A program made the translations under genes and the position numbers. The notes under the pieces are model-generated. The model was not told where the DNA came from. It saw only the letters and a list, made by a program, of their open reading frames with translations, and ran no database searches. Positions 9,628 through 20,820 of a DNA stretch of 64,000 bases are shown one piece after another. Origin of the DNA: Paraspadella gotoi (Eukaryota > Chaetognatha); contig CM119265.1 in assembly GCA_051294375.1 (NCBI GenBank), positions 19,643,642-19,707,641 of the forward strand. Reading direction: 5' to 3'. Numbering within the stretch: the first letter of the stretch is position 1; the number at the start of each line of letters is the position of its first letter.

Positions 9628-10372
9628 TTTTAATATTCAAAATATTGCGCCAATTTTCGTAACACAAAACGATATAAGAAAAAAAACCTAATTAAAATCT
9701 AAAATGGATACACTCTTTCCTTAATGCGCAGTTATTCAAAGCCCTTTGGAGGAATAATAAAGACCCCTTAAGTTCATAACTGCTCTGAAAAGTGTGAATT
9801 ATTGATTCTAGTTCCGCCTCGAGACAGTTTTTAAATATGTAAGAAGACGAAATGTGAATATTTAAAAGGATGTATCCGAGCGCGATCCTTTCGCAGCTCA
9901 TATTCTCTGACATCGACGTCGTCATAACATAAAACTCATTATTTTCACGCACGTTGTTTTTGGGAAATCTAGTGTCTCAATTAGGTTTTCAACGTCATCG
10001 TCCTAGTTTTTGATGTTACCTCCATAAAAGTTCTTCGCGTTCAGTTTTCGGCAATTTTCGGCAACAATGGCGTGTTTTTTGACAATTTTGACTCCCTTCT
10101 CGTTAGTAATATTGCACGAAATACACTTATTAATGAAGAGTAACTTTTTAAAAGTTTTTTCGTGCGGAGGCGTCTCCCTTAATTCTCTTTTTCTTCGCAT
10201 CTCGTCTCGCTTTTCTTCCTTTCCTTTTATTACGTATCTTCTCCTCTTTTCCCTTTTCTTTTCCCTTTTCTTTCTCCCTTTCCTTTTCATTTTTTCTTTT
10301 TCCGTTTCCTTTCTCGCATTTATTTTTTTCCCCCTTTTATTTTCCATCTTTTCTTTTCCCTTCCCTTTCTCC
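9628..10372. repeat. Right copy of the 0.7-kb direct duplication
   Basis: Matches 1-718 in the same orientation. This copy often carries one extra base where the left copy does not, for example in homopolymers and after CCTTTGGAG. The left boundary follows a run of A at about 9612-9620. The frame seen in the left copy at 101-298 is disrupted here by several indels. Confidence 0.85.
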
Positions 10373-10640
10373 CTTTCCTTTTCCTTCTTTCCTTTTTCTT
10401 TCACCCTTTCCTTTTCCATATTTTCTTTTTCCTTTCCGTCTACTCTTTCTTCCTCTACTTTAGTTTCTCTCTTTAAAGTATCTTTCCATTCCTTTCTTTC
10501 CATTTTCTCCTCAACTTCTCTTCCCTGTCTCATTTTTATTTTGGTTGCTTCCTTTTACGTCACTTTCTTTTTCTTTCTCTTCCTTTCTTTTTCACGTGCT
10601 CGATTTCTCGATTTCCACGTTATTCCTTTTTTTACGATTT
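10190..10640. repeat. Long pyrimidine tract
   Basis: About 450 bases of T/C-rich plus strand made of imperfect CCTTTTCTTTTCC-type units, extending the tract present in the left duplicate. Its phenylalanine-rich plus-strand frame and lysine/glutamate-rich minus-strand frame are compositional. Confidence 0.75.
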
Positions 10641-12118
10641 CGTTTCACTCACTTTTTTCCACGCGCGAAAAAAAAAAAAACAAAAAAAACTCGCTATATA
10701 AAAAACCCGGTTCTCTCGCCGGCGTAACAAAGATTTCTCTTTTATTCCTCACCCGCCCCCCGACTTACCATGTTTTTAACTTACCCATTTCTTTCTCTCG
10801 CACATCGTCCCTTACCTTTGACGCATCGTCCCAACCCTCAGTCCCTCACCCCTCACCTTTTCATCCTCGACGAGTCATCGCTCTTCCTTACTTTCTTTTA
10901 CCTCTTCCATCCGTCAGCGTTTTGCCTCGTCAAACCGCAGAGTAAGTGCCTTCCTTTATCACGTCACCTCACGTCTCCTCACCTCGTGAGTCTCACCCCT
11001 CTCCCCCCGCCCACCTCCGCCAAAGCCGGATCACGCTCATGAAGATCGATCACGACGCTCGCGATGTTGATGTGATTCAAAGTGGAAAAGGGTGTTTTGG
11101 CAACGCGTTCACCGTTCACCGCCTCGCTTTTCTCGCGAATTTCCTTCGTTCGGAATCACCAGATTTTCTGCCAAGGATTCTTTATTTTATATCACAATCA
11201 ACTAAAAAAGCAATTTTACTAAACATAAATATATTTACAAAAATCCCTGTCCACCCTCGTTCCCTTTTCGAAAATTGTTTTTACTTGATCACAGTCCGTT
11301 CACAGTCTCTATAGTCTCAATCACGCGTCAAAGATCGGGAACTATTTCTCTCGTTTTACAGTCACAGTCTCCCGAATTCGCTGCGACGTGACGAGTGACA
11401 ATCGTAATTCTCCGCCCATAAGTTTGTCACGAAATCACAAAGTTGACATCTTGGATTTTTTTTTTGTGACGTCTAGGACCCCTCTCGAACGCTTGGTGCT
11501 GAAATAGTTTTTTTTGGGGGGAAGGGTAGAGTAACAGATTTCATAAATGTAGTTGTGGGTCTTAGGTTAGGGGACCAACAGTGATTATACGATTTACAAT
11601 GTCGACTTATTGCAGGTACAAACCGATAAGAGGATCCCTCATTATTTTATGTGAGTACTGTACCTCATTTTTTTTCATTTCTTTATTTGGTCTGTGATTT
11701 AAAGATGCAACGGCTTTTTTGTCTTCCTTTCTTTCGATCTGCGTCATCCATCACCGACTCACCAACTCTCGTCCAAGAAAGGCGTTTCGTCACGATCACG
11801 CGATCCGCGTCTCTCGCTTTTCGATCCCCAAATCCAATCGTTTTGGTGTCTTCGTCGTCGTCGTCGTCGTCGTCAAGTTCCTCATATTCTGCGGCGTCTT
11901 AGATTCACGAATCTCTCTTTTAGTGACCATCCATCCTGCGCTTTAGTATCTCCAAATAGGCACTCGCCACGGAATTCCCGGCCCGTGTCACGTTCTACTC
12001 TTCAACAAATCGCCATTCCTGTCACGGTCGCGTCCCGCAAAATTCATGATCAAATTCTCTCGAGTCGAATCGAGTCGAGATCTCAAAATCGCTCCACGAC
12101 TCAAATGCTTGCCCCCAT
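10641..12118. other. Spacer without a recognisable gene
   Basis: Mixed-composition DNA with a TATATAAAAAA run near 10693, many TCACG and CGTCA pieces, and a (CGT)n run at about 11850-11876. No splice-flanked conserved frame could be recognised. A core promoter at 10.69 kb is conceivable but has no gene to serve. Confidence 0.4.
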
Positions 12119-12119
12119 T

Positions 12120-12166
<47 letters not shown>
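12119..12166. repeat. (CT)n microsatellite
   Basis: Pure CT repeat, about 48 bp. Confidence 0.95.
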
Positions 12167-12169
<3 letters not shown>

Positions 12170-12361
12170 TCCCACTTCCCTCCCCAAAAGTCCCATTTAT
12201 TTTTCCAGAATCACCATAAAATCCCAGATTCAGGAAAACGGTTTTGACTGCGCGACAATTGTGGGACCGGAAACGCCATCCGTTAAAGAAAACGGTAGCG
12301 CCTGTCTCCAAAAATCATTCGGACGGACGTTGAGAGAGGAAGGGAGAAGTCGGGTGATCGG

Positions 12362-12478
12362 TTGAGTTGGTTCAGTCGGGTTCGTAGGGATGGGTTGGTT
12401 GGGTTGGTTCAGCTTGTTTCTTTGCATTGGCTGGTTTGGTTGGTTTATTTTTATGTGGTAGATTCGGCTGGTTGGGTT
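12362..12478. repeat. GGTT-rich degenerate simple repeat
   Basis: Imperfect GGTTGGTT and TTGGGTTGG units across about 115 bases, ending shortly before the ATTC array. G-rich on the plus strand. Confidence 0.6.
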
Positions 12479-12527
12479 TGTTGATTGGTTCTTTGGCTTG
12501 TATATTCATTTTGATTTGTATAATTAT

Positions 12528-12694
12528 TTCATTCATTCATTCATTCATTCATTCATTCATTCATTCATTCATTCATTCATTCATTCATTCATTCATTCAT
12601 TCATTCATTCGTTCATTCATTCATTCATACATTCATTCATTCATTCATTCATTCATTCATACATACATACATTCATTCATTCATTCGTTCGTTC
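12528..12694. repeat. (ATTC)n microsatellite
   Basis: About 165 bp of ATTC repeat with a few ATAC and GTTC variants. It gives the Ser-Phe-Ile-His translations in all forward frames. Confidence 0.97.
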
Positions 12695-12916
12695 CCTTAA
12701 TTCATTTGTTGTTTTTTCAATGAAGACGCGTGCTCGGTCAAAGTTCAAGGGGCGTCAGGGTCAAAAGAGGATCGACGGTCTTCGTCGGGTTTGAAGGTCG
12801 CGAAGGTCAAACGGAAACAGAAGCCGAGATTAACGGAAAAGGTCACCGCGAGAACTTGGACGGAGCGCTGACGTTATTTTTGTTTTTTATCGTTGGCAGC
12901 GCTTGGTCGAAGTTGG

Positions 12917-12917
<1 letters not shown>

Positions 12918-12969
<52 letters not shown>
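12918..12969. repeat. (GA)n microsatellite
   Basis: Pure GA repeat, about 52 bp. Confidence 0.95.
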
Positions 12970-12974
<5 letters not shown>

Positions 12975-13377
12975 GAGGGCGTTAGTATTTTGGTTGTTGT
13001 TGTCATTGAACAAAGACGCTCGCGGCTGTTGTATAGAAAGCTCGAGGAATAAATTCAAATTATAGTCGTTGTTTTCGTCGTCGGGGTCGTCATCGTCGTA
13101 ATCGTCGTCGCAATGGTCGTCGTTGGCGTTGGTTTGACTCGTCTTCGTTGGTTTCGTCGTCTTTGACCAATTAATTTCTCAATAATCTTAATTTCTTATT
13201 AAAAATTCCTTTTTAATTCCTTATTAATCTTAATTCCTTATTAACAATTCCTATTTTGATCATTTTTGATGGCCACGTCCTTCGAACTGTCATCACATTC
13301 GCTTCCATATTGTCGCTGTCAGCCTTGTCGTATCCAGCCTTGTCGTTGACCGCACCTCATCGTCCTTTGCCCAATCT

Positions 13378-13460
<83 letters not shown>

Positions 13461-13466
13461 CTCTCT
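13378..13466. repeat. Compound (CGT)n-(CT)n microsatellite
   Basis: Eleven CGT units (to about 13411) run directly into an interrupted CT repeat. This is the clearest compound array in the window. Confidence 0.95.
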
Positions 13467-13572
13467 TCCCTTCGGCCCACGATTTCATTCAATCAATTAA
13501 TCGTCGTTGCAAAAAACAAAACAAAAACAGGAGTTCGAGACGGAAAATAAAGCTGGCGAGCGTGGGACGACG

Positions 13573-13834
13573 NNNNNNNNNNNNNNNNNNNNNNNNNNNN
13601 NNNNNNNNNNNNNNNNNNNNNNNNNNNNNNNNNNNNNNNNNNNNNNNNNNNNNNNNNNNNNNNNNNNNNNNNNNNNNNNNNNNNNNNNNNNNNNNNNNNN
13701 NNNNNNNNNNNNNNNNNNNNNNNNNNNNNNNNNNNNNNNNNNNNNNNNNNNNNNNNNNNNNNNNNNNNNNNNNNNNNNNNNNNNNNNNNNNNNNNNNNNN
13801 NNNNNNNNNNNNNNNNNNNNNNNNNNNNNNNNNN
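13573..13834. other. Assembly gap (262 N)
   Basis: Unknown sequence. The left flank ends GGGACGACG, so a trinucleotide repeat may enter the gap. Confidence 0.99.
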
Positions 13835-14037
13835 TACCCTTGATGTAATAAAAAACGATCCTCACGAAAAACAATCCCTTTTTTCAAATAAGACATATGT
13901 ATTTAAATAAAATGTACTATTTTGACAAAACTTTAATTTTTTTCCCACAAAAATAGTAAGAACAGTGAATTTCTAACCGGACACTGTTCATACAATCGGG
14001 ACAGTCAGTTAGTGAATGAAAAATTGGGAGAGACAGA

Positions 14038-14227
14038 NNNNNNNNNNNNNNNNNNNNNNNNNNNNNNNNNNNNNNNNNNNNNNNNNNNNNNNNNNNNNNN
14101 NNNNNNNNNNNNNNNNNNNNNNNNNNNNNNNNNNNNNNNNNNNNNNNNNNNNNNNNNNNNNNNNNNNNNNNNNNNNNNNNNNNNNNNNNNNNNNNNNNNN
14201 NNNNNNNNNNNNNNNNNNNNNNNNNNN
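14038..14227. other. Assembly gap (190 N)
   Basis: Flanked by GGGAGAGACAGA and GAGATAAAGG, which suggests a purine-rich simple repeat inside. Confidence 0.99.
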
Positions 14228-14332
14228 GAGATAAAGGCCGGAAAGAAAGGAAAACGGATCCCGGCGTCAGACCCAAACAAATCAGATTTCGTTGAAAGCA
14301 GAATCCATCTATCAATTTGCCAAGAGAGATAG

Positions 14333-14359
14333 AGAAAGAAAGAAAGAAAGAAAAAAATA

Positions 14360-14431
<72 letters not shown>
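14333..14431. repeat. (GAAA)n microsatellite
   Basis: About 100 bp of GAAA repeat, followed by a further 200 bases of A/G-rich degenerate repeat. Confidence 0.95.
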
Positions 14432-14433
<2 letters not shown>

Positions 14434-15142
14434 AAAAGAAAGGGAAAAATATATTGAAAAATTAATAAAGAAAGAAAGTAGGGAAGAAAAAGTAAGAAAT
14501 AAATAAAGATGAGAAAATTTTTTAAATAAATAGCTTCAAACAAAAAAAAAGGAAAATAAAAATAACGAACGAAAAAAAATGAAAAGATGTCAAATAGACA
14601 AAGATGAAAAAAACTGAGGAAAAAAGTAAAAAGAAAAAAAAACAACCTTGGCTTGGACAGACATTGAGAAGGAGAGAAGGAGACAAACTCCCACGAACAA
14701 AAAAGACTCGAGCTTCTTTTTTTTTATTTTCTTTCCGTCTTATCTTGTTTCTTTTCTTTTTATTCTATTTTTCTCTTTTCTCTTTCTTCTCTTTGCCTTT
14801 TCCTCCATCTCCACGACATTTCTGGCTGACGTTGTTTTCGCCAATGACGCCAACTTCGCTTTGTATCGTCGCCGTTTGGCGTCATCCACCATTGACGCTT
14901 TGTTTCAGTCTTATCGCCACGAGCCTCCGTCTACCGACATTCGTACCGACATTTTTGCTCTAAATTTATTGTGACTCTATCGCTTTCTTTCTCTCACTTT
15001 TCCGACCGTAACAATTTTTTTGCAACATTCACAGTTTGAGTTGCTCCCTTTCATTCACGGCTTAACCCGTTCTCCGAATATCTTTTCGTTAAACACGCAT
15101 TGTAAATATTAACCGCGTAAATATTAATCCTCCTTTCCCGCT

Positions 15143-15335
15143 TTTTACCACTCCTCAATTGCCACCTCACCTCTTCTGCCATTTCCCTTACCAATACCAC
15201 TCTCCCCCTTTTGTGTCTCCCGCGACACCTGTTCTTTTTACCACTCCTCAATTGCCACCTCCCCTCTTCTNNNNNNNNNNTTACCACTCTCCCCCTTTTA
15301 TGTCTCGCGCGACACCTGTTCTTTGTCTTCGTCAA
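15143..15335. repeat. Tandem duplication of about 92 bp interrupted by a 10-N gap
   Basis: A segment starting TTTTTACCACTCCTCAATTG at 15143 recurs at 15235, and the following part ending CGACACCTGTTCTTT occurs before and after the gap (15191-15234 and 15281-15324). The second unit lacks only the middle piece, GCCATTTCCCTTACCAA, and the N run (15271-15280) sits exactly there. The missing bases are therefore probably close to this piece. Confidence 0.85.
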
Positions 15336-15349
15336 GTTGAATCAGTTAT

Positions 15350-15395
15350 GGTTGAGAAGCGACGACGACGACAACGACGACGACAACGACGACGA
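15350..15395. repeat. ACG/AAC trinucleotide microsatellite
   Basis: GACGACGACAACGAC-type repeat. Its inverted partner, CGT-rich, is at 16112-16170. Confidence 0.9.
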
Positions 15396-15649
15396 CGATT
15401 GGTGGCTTCCCATGCGAAATTTTTTTTTCTGCTGTAATCCTCTGATGCCGAAAACCGACACATCATTTTCCAGTGGACAGATGGCCGGTGAAACTTAAGA
15501 ACCGACACCGACAAGCAGACGACCAGATGCGATGACAGAAGCGACTCGATGAGCGACTGTGACATGGCGACGCACGAGGACAGTGATGCACCGAGGACAG
15601 TAGGAGATGACGAGAGGCAGAGCGAGAACAGATAGGAGACGAGCAGAAC

Positions 15650-15925
15650 GAGAAGAGAGAAAAGGAGAGAGAGAGCGAGAGACGGAGAGAGAGACATCAC
15701 AGCACAAAAAAATACGCAAAAACATAATGTAAATTTTAAAGAGGACGCAAGAAAGAGAAGCAAAAGAGGAAGCAAGCACTTAAAGCAAACTTTACAGCGC
15801 AACAACACGACCGGGGATGAGAAGAAAAGAGAGCGAGAGAGAGAGAGAGGGAGAGAGAGAGAGGAAGAGAGAGAGAGAGACGAAGAGAGAAGGAGAGAGA
15901 GAGGAGGAGAGAGACAGAGACCAGT
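15650..15925. repeat. Degenerate (GA)n-rich block
   Basis: GAGA-rich sequence with GAC, GAA and GAGC interruptions, in the loop between the inverted copies at 15.15-15.36 and 16.16-16.28 kb. No coding evidence. Confidence 0.7.
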
Positions 15926-16111
15926 TGCGGGCAGTGAGGCATCGTCGCGCGTACTAATTCAATGTGGCACATTGAGCGATCGGAGATGACAGGCGAGGCG
16001 CTGGTCTGTGAGAATAAAAAAAAACTTAGTTGTTGGTTTTTTCCGAAATTGTATAGTTCAGAAACGTGACAAAAAAAACAATCCTGCATCTCTTTGGCAT
16101 CGTCTTGCGTT

Positions 16112-16279
16112 TGTGTCTCGTTGTCGTCGTCGTCGTTTCGTCGTCGTTTTGTCGTCGTCGTCGCCTTCTCAACCAAGTACTGATCAACTTGACGAAGACA
16201 AAAACAGGTGTACGGCGCGAGACATTAAAAAGGGCGGAGAGTGGTAAGGAGATGACAGAAGAGGGGAGGGATCTCTCTC
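16112..16279. repeat. Inverted third copy of the 15.2-kb unit, cut by a gap
   Basis: Read on the minus strand, this contains CTTGGTTGAGAAG-like, GACGAAGACAAA-like and CACCTGT pieces in the same order as 15143-15365, that is an inverted copy about 0.8 kb away. It carries a few substitutions and insertions. It runs into the 177-N gap at 16280. Confidence 0.75.
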
Positions 16280-16456
16280 NNNNNNNNNNNNNNNNNNNNN
16301 NNNNNNNNNNNNNNNNNNNNNNNNNNNNNNNNNNNNNNNNNNNNNNNNNNNNNNNNNNNNNNNNNNNNNNNNNNNNNNNNNNNNNNNNNNNNNNNNNNNN
16401 NNNNNNNNNNNNNNNNNNNNNNNNNNNNNNNNNNNNNNNNNNNNNNNNNNNNNNNN
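16280..16456. other. Assembly gap (177 N)
   Basis: Left flank ends ATCTCTCTC and right flank starts with an A run. The gap probably begins in a CT repeat. Confidence 0.99.
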
Positions 16457-16530
16457 AAAAAAAAAAAGATGAACCAGGAACAAAAAAAAATATTAAGCGA
16501 AGAATCTTGGGCTTTGGGGACGAAGAAGGG

Positions 16531-16564
16531 AAATTCAGGGCCACGCTGTATTTGAGAAAACACA

Positions 16565-16660
<96 letters not shown>

Positions 16661-16931
16661 AAACACAAAGAAAACACGAAGAAGTACCCAATACCTCTGC
16701 TATAAAATATTAATCATTAACTCATGATAGCTGAGGGGATAAATGAGTAATGAATCAATTAAATAATATTCAATGGCGAATGAATAAATAATCAATGAAT
16801 CTTTATTTAAATAAGACAATCAATGAATGAATTAAATCCACAAATGTTTATACGGATTTCCACAAAGATCGAATCGAGATTCCACAAGAGTTTGTTCCTG
16901 ACAAGGAGATTCAGGGCCACACTGTATTTGA
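16531..16931. repeat. Short direct repeat pair around the GAAA array
   Basis: ATTCAGGGCCACGCTGTATT (about 16532-16551) recurs with one substitution at 16909-16928, followed by TGA in both. On the minus strand both read as KYSVALN. It may be the end of a dispersed repeat or duplicated exon edge; the ACAG before GTGGCC would fit a splice acceptor on the minus strand, but there is no further support. Confidence 0.4.
16565..16663. repeat. (GAAA)n microsatellite
   Basis: About 100 bp of uninterrupted GAAA repeat. Confidence 0.95.
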
Positions 16932-17258
16932 CATAATTTTTATCATTTCTCATTTGGGTCGTTTTTTTTTCTAAATTTTTTTGACCACACAGAATGGATC
17001 GTTGAACTTTCGTTCGTAGCTGAAAACAAAATAAATACATATGAATAAGACGTTTAAAAATTTTACATATCATTTACACAATGTAGCTTACCCTGACGAA
17101 GGCTTTTTCCTCCTTTTCAATGACCCTTACCCAGTGCCCAATTCTACCTCTCCCAACATCCACTATGTTTGTCTCTCTCTCCACAAATCCAAATTTATTG
17201 TTTCTACTTTTTTCTTCAAATTTTTGTTTGCGTGTCTTTTGTTTTGTTTCGTGGCCTC

Positions 17259-17296
17259 GTCGTCGTCGTCGTCGTCGTTGTCGTTGTCGTTGTCGT
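17259..17296. repeat. (CGT)n / (CGTTGT)n microsatellite
   Basis: Six CGT units followed by GTTGTC hexamers. Confidence 0.9.
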
Positions 17297-17437
17297 CTAT
17301 GTTTATGCCTACGAGTCACGTTCGGCCCACGAAGGAATCTAATGAGTTTTCAAAGACAAAAACAAATATGGCTGCCACAAAGTTGAAGATCTTAGAAATG
17401 TATGTTAAATTCAGTTAGAGAAACACGACTGTCGCTG

Positions 17438-17532
17438 CTTTATCTCTCCTCTCTCTCTCCTCTCTCATCTTCTCTCTCCTTCTCTCTCTCTTCTCTCTCT
17501 CTCTCTCTCGTTCTCTCTCCTCTCTCCTCACT
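17438..17532. repeat. Interrupted (CT)n repeat
   Basis: CTCTCTCC and CTTCTCTC units over about 95 bases. Confidence 0.85.
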
Positions 17533-18167
17533 CACTGGCACCGCCTCAACCCTATTTCCGTGCGCGTTTTAGCGCCAGGATCGTAATTCCATTTTCTTGC
17601 AAGCGAAAATCCAAGGATTGCCGAGCAAGACAAAACTTAATTACGTGCTCAAACTGAAAAACAAAAATCCGGAGTTTTCCTTCTCTCTTTTTCGAGAATC
17701 AGTAAGGACACAGAGAGAGAGATAAAGATAGAAAAAACAAAGGAGCAGAGTAGAGAGAACGAGCAGAGACGAGAAGAGATAGAGGGGGAGAGAAGCAGGA
17801 GAGAAGAGGGAGTGAGCAGAGCGGGTTCAGGTACATAATTTTTGGTGTGTAAGAGTTCGCATGTTGCTTCCGGATCCCATGATCAATCACGAAAAATGAG
17901 TATCATCAACTGTAAGCATAGATTGAGATTAGTATTTGGTCAGGTTTTATGTCTCGTTCACTATGTTTTATAATTAGGACAAGATCTTCCTTTCCCGATT
18001 TTTTTGGGGTTATTTATCGCTTTCCGTTCCTTTTCTTTTTCTGCAATTCACAGCGACCATCTGATCCCAGATTCACGGTGGCCGTTTGCATGATGGCGAT
18101 TCGGCCATGGCGCCGGCGTCTGTTGTATGGTCATCGGGCAATCCAAAATGTCGCACTGACGTATTTC

Positions 18168-18200
18168 TATAAAAGGCAGAAACATGAAAGGATGTAAAAA
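18168..18200 (+). promoter_or_regulatory. Possible TATA box
   Basis: TATAAAAGG at 18168-18176 is a textbook TATA box, preceded by GC-mixed sequence (18060-18150). A start site would fall near 18198. No credible gene follows, so this may be chance. Confidence 0.2.
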
Positions 18201-18349
18201 TAGCATGGCAGTTTATTTTTGACACTGCAATGTGAAGAATCAACAGGGGGAATTTTCCACCTAGTAAGACCATATCTTTTCGCCCTCACTTACCCAATAC
18301 AGAACCCATATATTCGATTCGATTTGTATTTTTTAACTTCAGCCCTGAC

Positions 18350-18458
18350 TTTGACAGGGATTCTGTCAAATTTTAACCGGCGTTTTCACGCTGACATTTA
18401 TTCAAGTTTTCAACCTCAGAAGAAATCGAATTTTTTTCTTGAAGGCGAAGCAGCCTTC
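18350..18458. other. Two small perfect hairpins
   Basis: TTTGACAG-GGATT-CTGTCAAA (18350-18370) and GAAGGC-GAAGCA-GCCTTC (18441-18458) are perfect stems of 8 and 6 bp. Neither is followed by a T-run typical of bacterial terminators, and the context is eukaryotic. Function unknown. Confidence 0.4.
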
Positions 18459-18593
18459 GCAAAATCTTTTTCTGTGACATTTTTCCCCCGATGAGGTATT
18501 TCCGCCGGTTTTGCCAGGACCTGTGACTTCTAACCGTATTGTATAGAATTCAACTTCTATGAGGTTTTTAGTCACCTCCAACGACGATTTTTA

Positions 18594-18887
18594 ATGCCAC
18601 TTTGCCACTTCCTCGACGGGTTTCTTGCCAGCTGCACCACCGCTATGGCCATCAATCCTCTCTGTACCATTGCCACCTCAGTAACAGCTCTTCGACGTCA
18701 TTTTCACCATTGCCACATTCTCAATGAGTTTTGCACCATCTTCCCGGTGGGATTTCCGCCATTCTCGCGTCTCAACGAGTTTCCGCCATCGCCATATCCT
18801 CGGTGGTTCCGTTTTGCATTTATTTTCGTCCAACGAGATTCAGCTGCGGAGAAATTTTCGATTCATGAATTCCTAAATTTCGTTTTC
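18594..18887 (+). CDS. Weak 98-codon frame over a degenerate repeat
   Basis: ATG-to-TAA frame starting MPLCHFLDGFLASCTTAMAI. The DNA consists of loosely repeated GCCA, TC and CAACGAGTTT-type units (about 50 bp spacing), so the frame probably reflects repeat structure. No motif or family recognised. Confidence 0.12.
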
Positions 18888-18909
18888 TAACATAAACAAG
18901 GAACGGTTA

Positions 18910-19182
18910 TCCAAAGGTGTTGCGCCGAATTACTTTTCTTTTTATTTATCAATATCATATCATTTATTCCTTATAGTTTATGAGAATTCTTTAAAAACAA
19001 AATGCGGTGACAGTAGTCGCTTATATTTGATTTTTAAAAAAATGAGCAACAAACTATAGGCAAGTGAGAAGCGTTTTTAATGTAAGTGGGACAGACCGAT
19101 GGACAGACATACTGATGGACCGACCGACGGACAGACATACCGAAAAGTGACTTATAGAGTTGCTCCGCGAGTACTCGCCGTT
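18910..19182 (+). repeat. Dispersed repeat family B, copy 1
   Basis: Starts around GTGTTGCGCCG and ends TTGCTCCGCGAGTACTCGCC. The middle has AAATGAGCAACAAACTATAG, and a run of GACAGACC/GACCGACGGACAGAC-like heptamers precedes ACATACCGAAAAGTGACTTA. The same order of landmarks is at 52240-52565 and, inverted, at 62305-62645. Divergence between this copy and those two is substantial, so this is an old interspersed family and not a recent duplication. No coding capacity; class unknown (SINE-like or MITE-like). Confidence 0.7.
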
Positions 19183-20243
19183 TGCGTTTCCTCATCCATC
19201 CCGATTTGCCAGCATTTGGACGACGGAAGTCCAAATTCCGGAAATTCCCGTTTTGTTGATGGCCGTCTCGTCTCGTCTTCTCTCCCGTTCTCTCGGGGCG
19301 TGGGGGGGAGGACCCTTAAGACCCACTCTCCCCGGCGACCACGTTGGTTTCATCAGACACCATCTCCGAAGTACCACGTAGCTACGTGCCAACGGCCACC
19401 CTATTTTGCGAGGCGATGTCCCTCCCCTGACTCCTATACGAGATCCTGCCGCCTCAGGCTTTCCTAAGTAAACTAACGGCGTTGATAAAAGGGAGCCGGT
19501 TGGTTGGAAGCGGAAGATCGAATACCGAAACGGATTTCAGGGTACGAAAATCGTTTCCTTGGCGACCAAGATATACGTGACGTCGTCGGGGTAGTCGACT
19601 CGAAGCGGGAATATTCGTTACCATGGAGATGAGGACGCATCGAGACGATTTGGCGTGTGAGTCGAAACATTGGAAAAAAGAAGGAGGCCGATCCGCGTCG
19701 TCGTTTCCCGGTTTCGAATTCGGCACTTCGGAGTTTTTCTATTTTTTTTTAGTTGCGCGCGACGNNNNNNNNNNNNNNNNNNNNNNNNNNNNNNNNNNNN
19801 NNNNNNNNNNNNNNNNNNNNNNNNNNNNNNNNNNNNNNNNNNNNNNNNNNNNNCATTTTCTTTTCTTTCGCGTTGGCGGTCCTTTGCGAGTCCAAGCGTT
19901 CTCTGCTATTTTGGTGGCGCGGGTGCCACGTGAGGCTGTAAAACCAGTAAACACAGTTTTGGCCCACCGGGGGAAGAGAGAAGAGGCGGTGACAGGGAAG
20001 TAAGTCAGTTTGACAATTGCGGTCTGTTGGTCCGTTGGTTCGTCCGAGGATCAATCTGACCATTAAAAGACCGATTAAGTTCAAACATTATAGAAAAGGG
20101 AACTTTTTCCATCAATTTAACCACAGAATCTATCTCAGCCATCACCACTATTTCCAGCACCACCAACCAGTCTGTGCTCATCCCGCTGTCTCGCCCTCAA
20201 CTTCGTTTCTTCTCTCGATTATAAAATAAATTAAAAAAAAAAA
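19183..20243. other. GC-mixed spacer with an 89-N gap
   Basis: Higher GC content than the surroundings and frequent CG dinucleotides. Includes the N run 19765-19853. Several frames of 60-120 codons occur but none looks like a known protein, and the codon patterns are inconsistent between neighbouring stretches. Confidence 0.4.
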
Positions 20244-20468
20244 NNNNNNNNNNNNNNNNNNNNNNNNNNNNNNNNNNNNNNNNNNNNNNNNNNNNNNNNN
20301 NNNNNNNNNNNNNNNNNNNNNNNNNNNNNNNNNNNNNNNNNNNNNNNNNNNNNNNNNNNNNNNNNNNNNNNNNNNNNNNNNNNNNNNNNNNNNNNNNNNN
20401 NNNNNNNNNNNNNNNNNNNNNNNNNNNNNNNNNNNNNNNNNNNNNNNNNNNNNNNNNNNNNNNNNNNN
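20244..20468. other. Assembly gap (225 N)
   Basis: Left flank is a poly-A run and right flank starts with a CT repeat. Confidence 0.99.
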
Positions 20469-20549
20469 TTTCTCTCTCTCTCTCTCTGCCCAGAGTGACG
20501 AAAGGGAATTCGTTTTGACCGGACGTTTTGCCACCTGGCTTTGTTTGAA

Positions 20550-20550
<1 letters not shown>

Positions 20551-20580
<30 letters not shown>

Positions 20581-20590
20581 CGTCGTCGCT
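20551..20590. repeat. (CGT)n microsatellite
   Basis: About 12 CGT units with one CAC interruption. Confidence 0.95.
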
Positions 20591-20820
20591 TTCCACTCCG
20601 CGGGAGGAGAAAGAATGAGGTGAATCGTAGCGAACATGAGCCGAGTTTTTTTCCGTGAGAAGACTTCACGAGTGGAAGGGAAGGAGGGGGGAGCTATTAG
20701 GATCACAATACTTAAATAAACACATAATGAAAGAAAATAAAGATTATTCTTGATTCTAATTAACCGATTTATCTGAATCGAACATCAAAACTTCGTCAAA
20801 GACTTTTCTAAATAAATGAA

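Noticed and set aside
10067-10945. 292-codon forward frame
   Set aside because: Mostly phenylalanine/serine/leucine from a pyrimidine tract and broken at the same places in the duplicate copy.
12427-12794. Ser-Phe-Ile-His repeat protein
   Set aside because: ATTC tetranucleotide microsatellite; all three frames give the same kind of peptide.
13573-13834. Long frames crossing N runs (also at 20244, 21972, 23275, 44351 and others)
   Set aside because: They are open only because the unknown bases contain no stop codons; no evidence of coding in the visible flanks.
18430-18470. Rho-independent terminator
   Set aside because: Hairpin without a following T-run, and nothing in the window suggests bacterial transcription.
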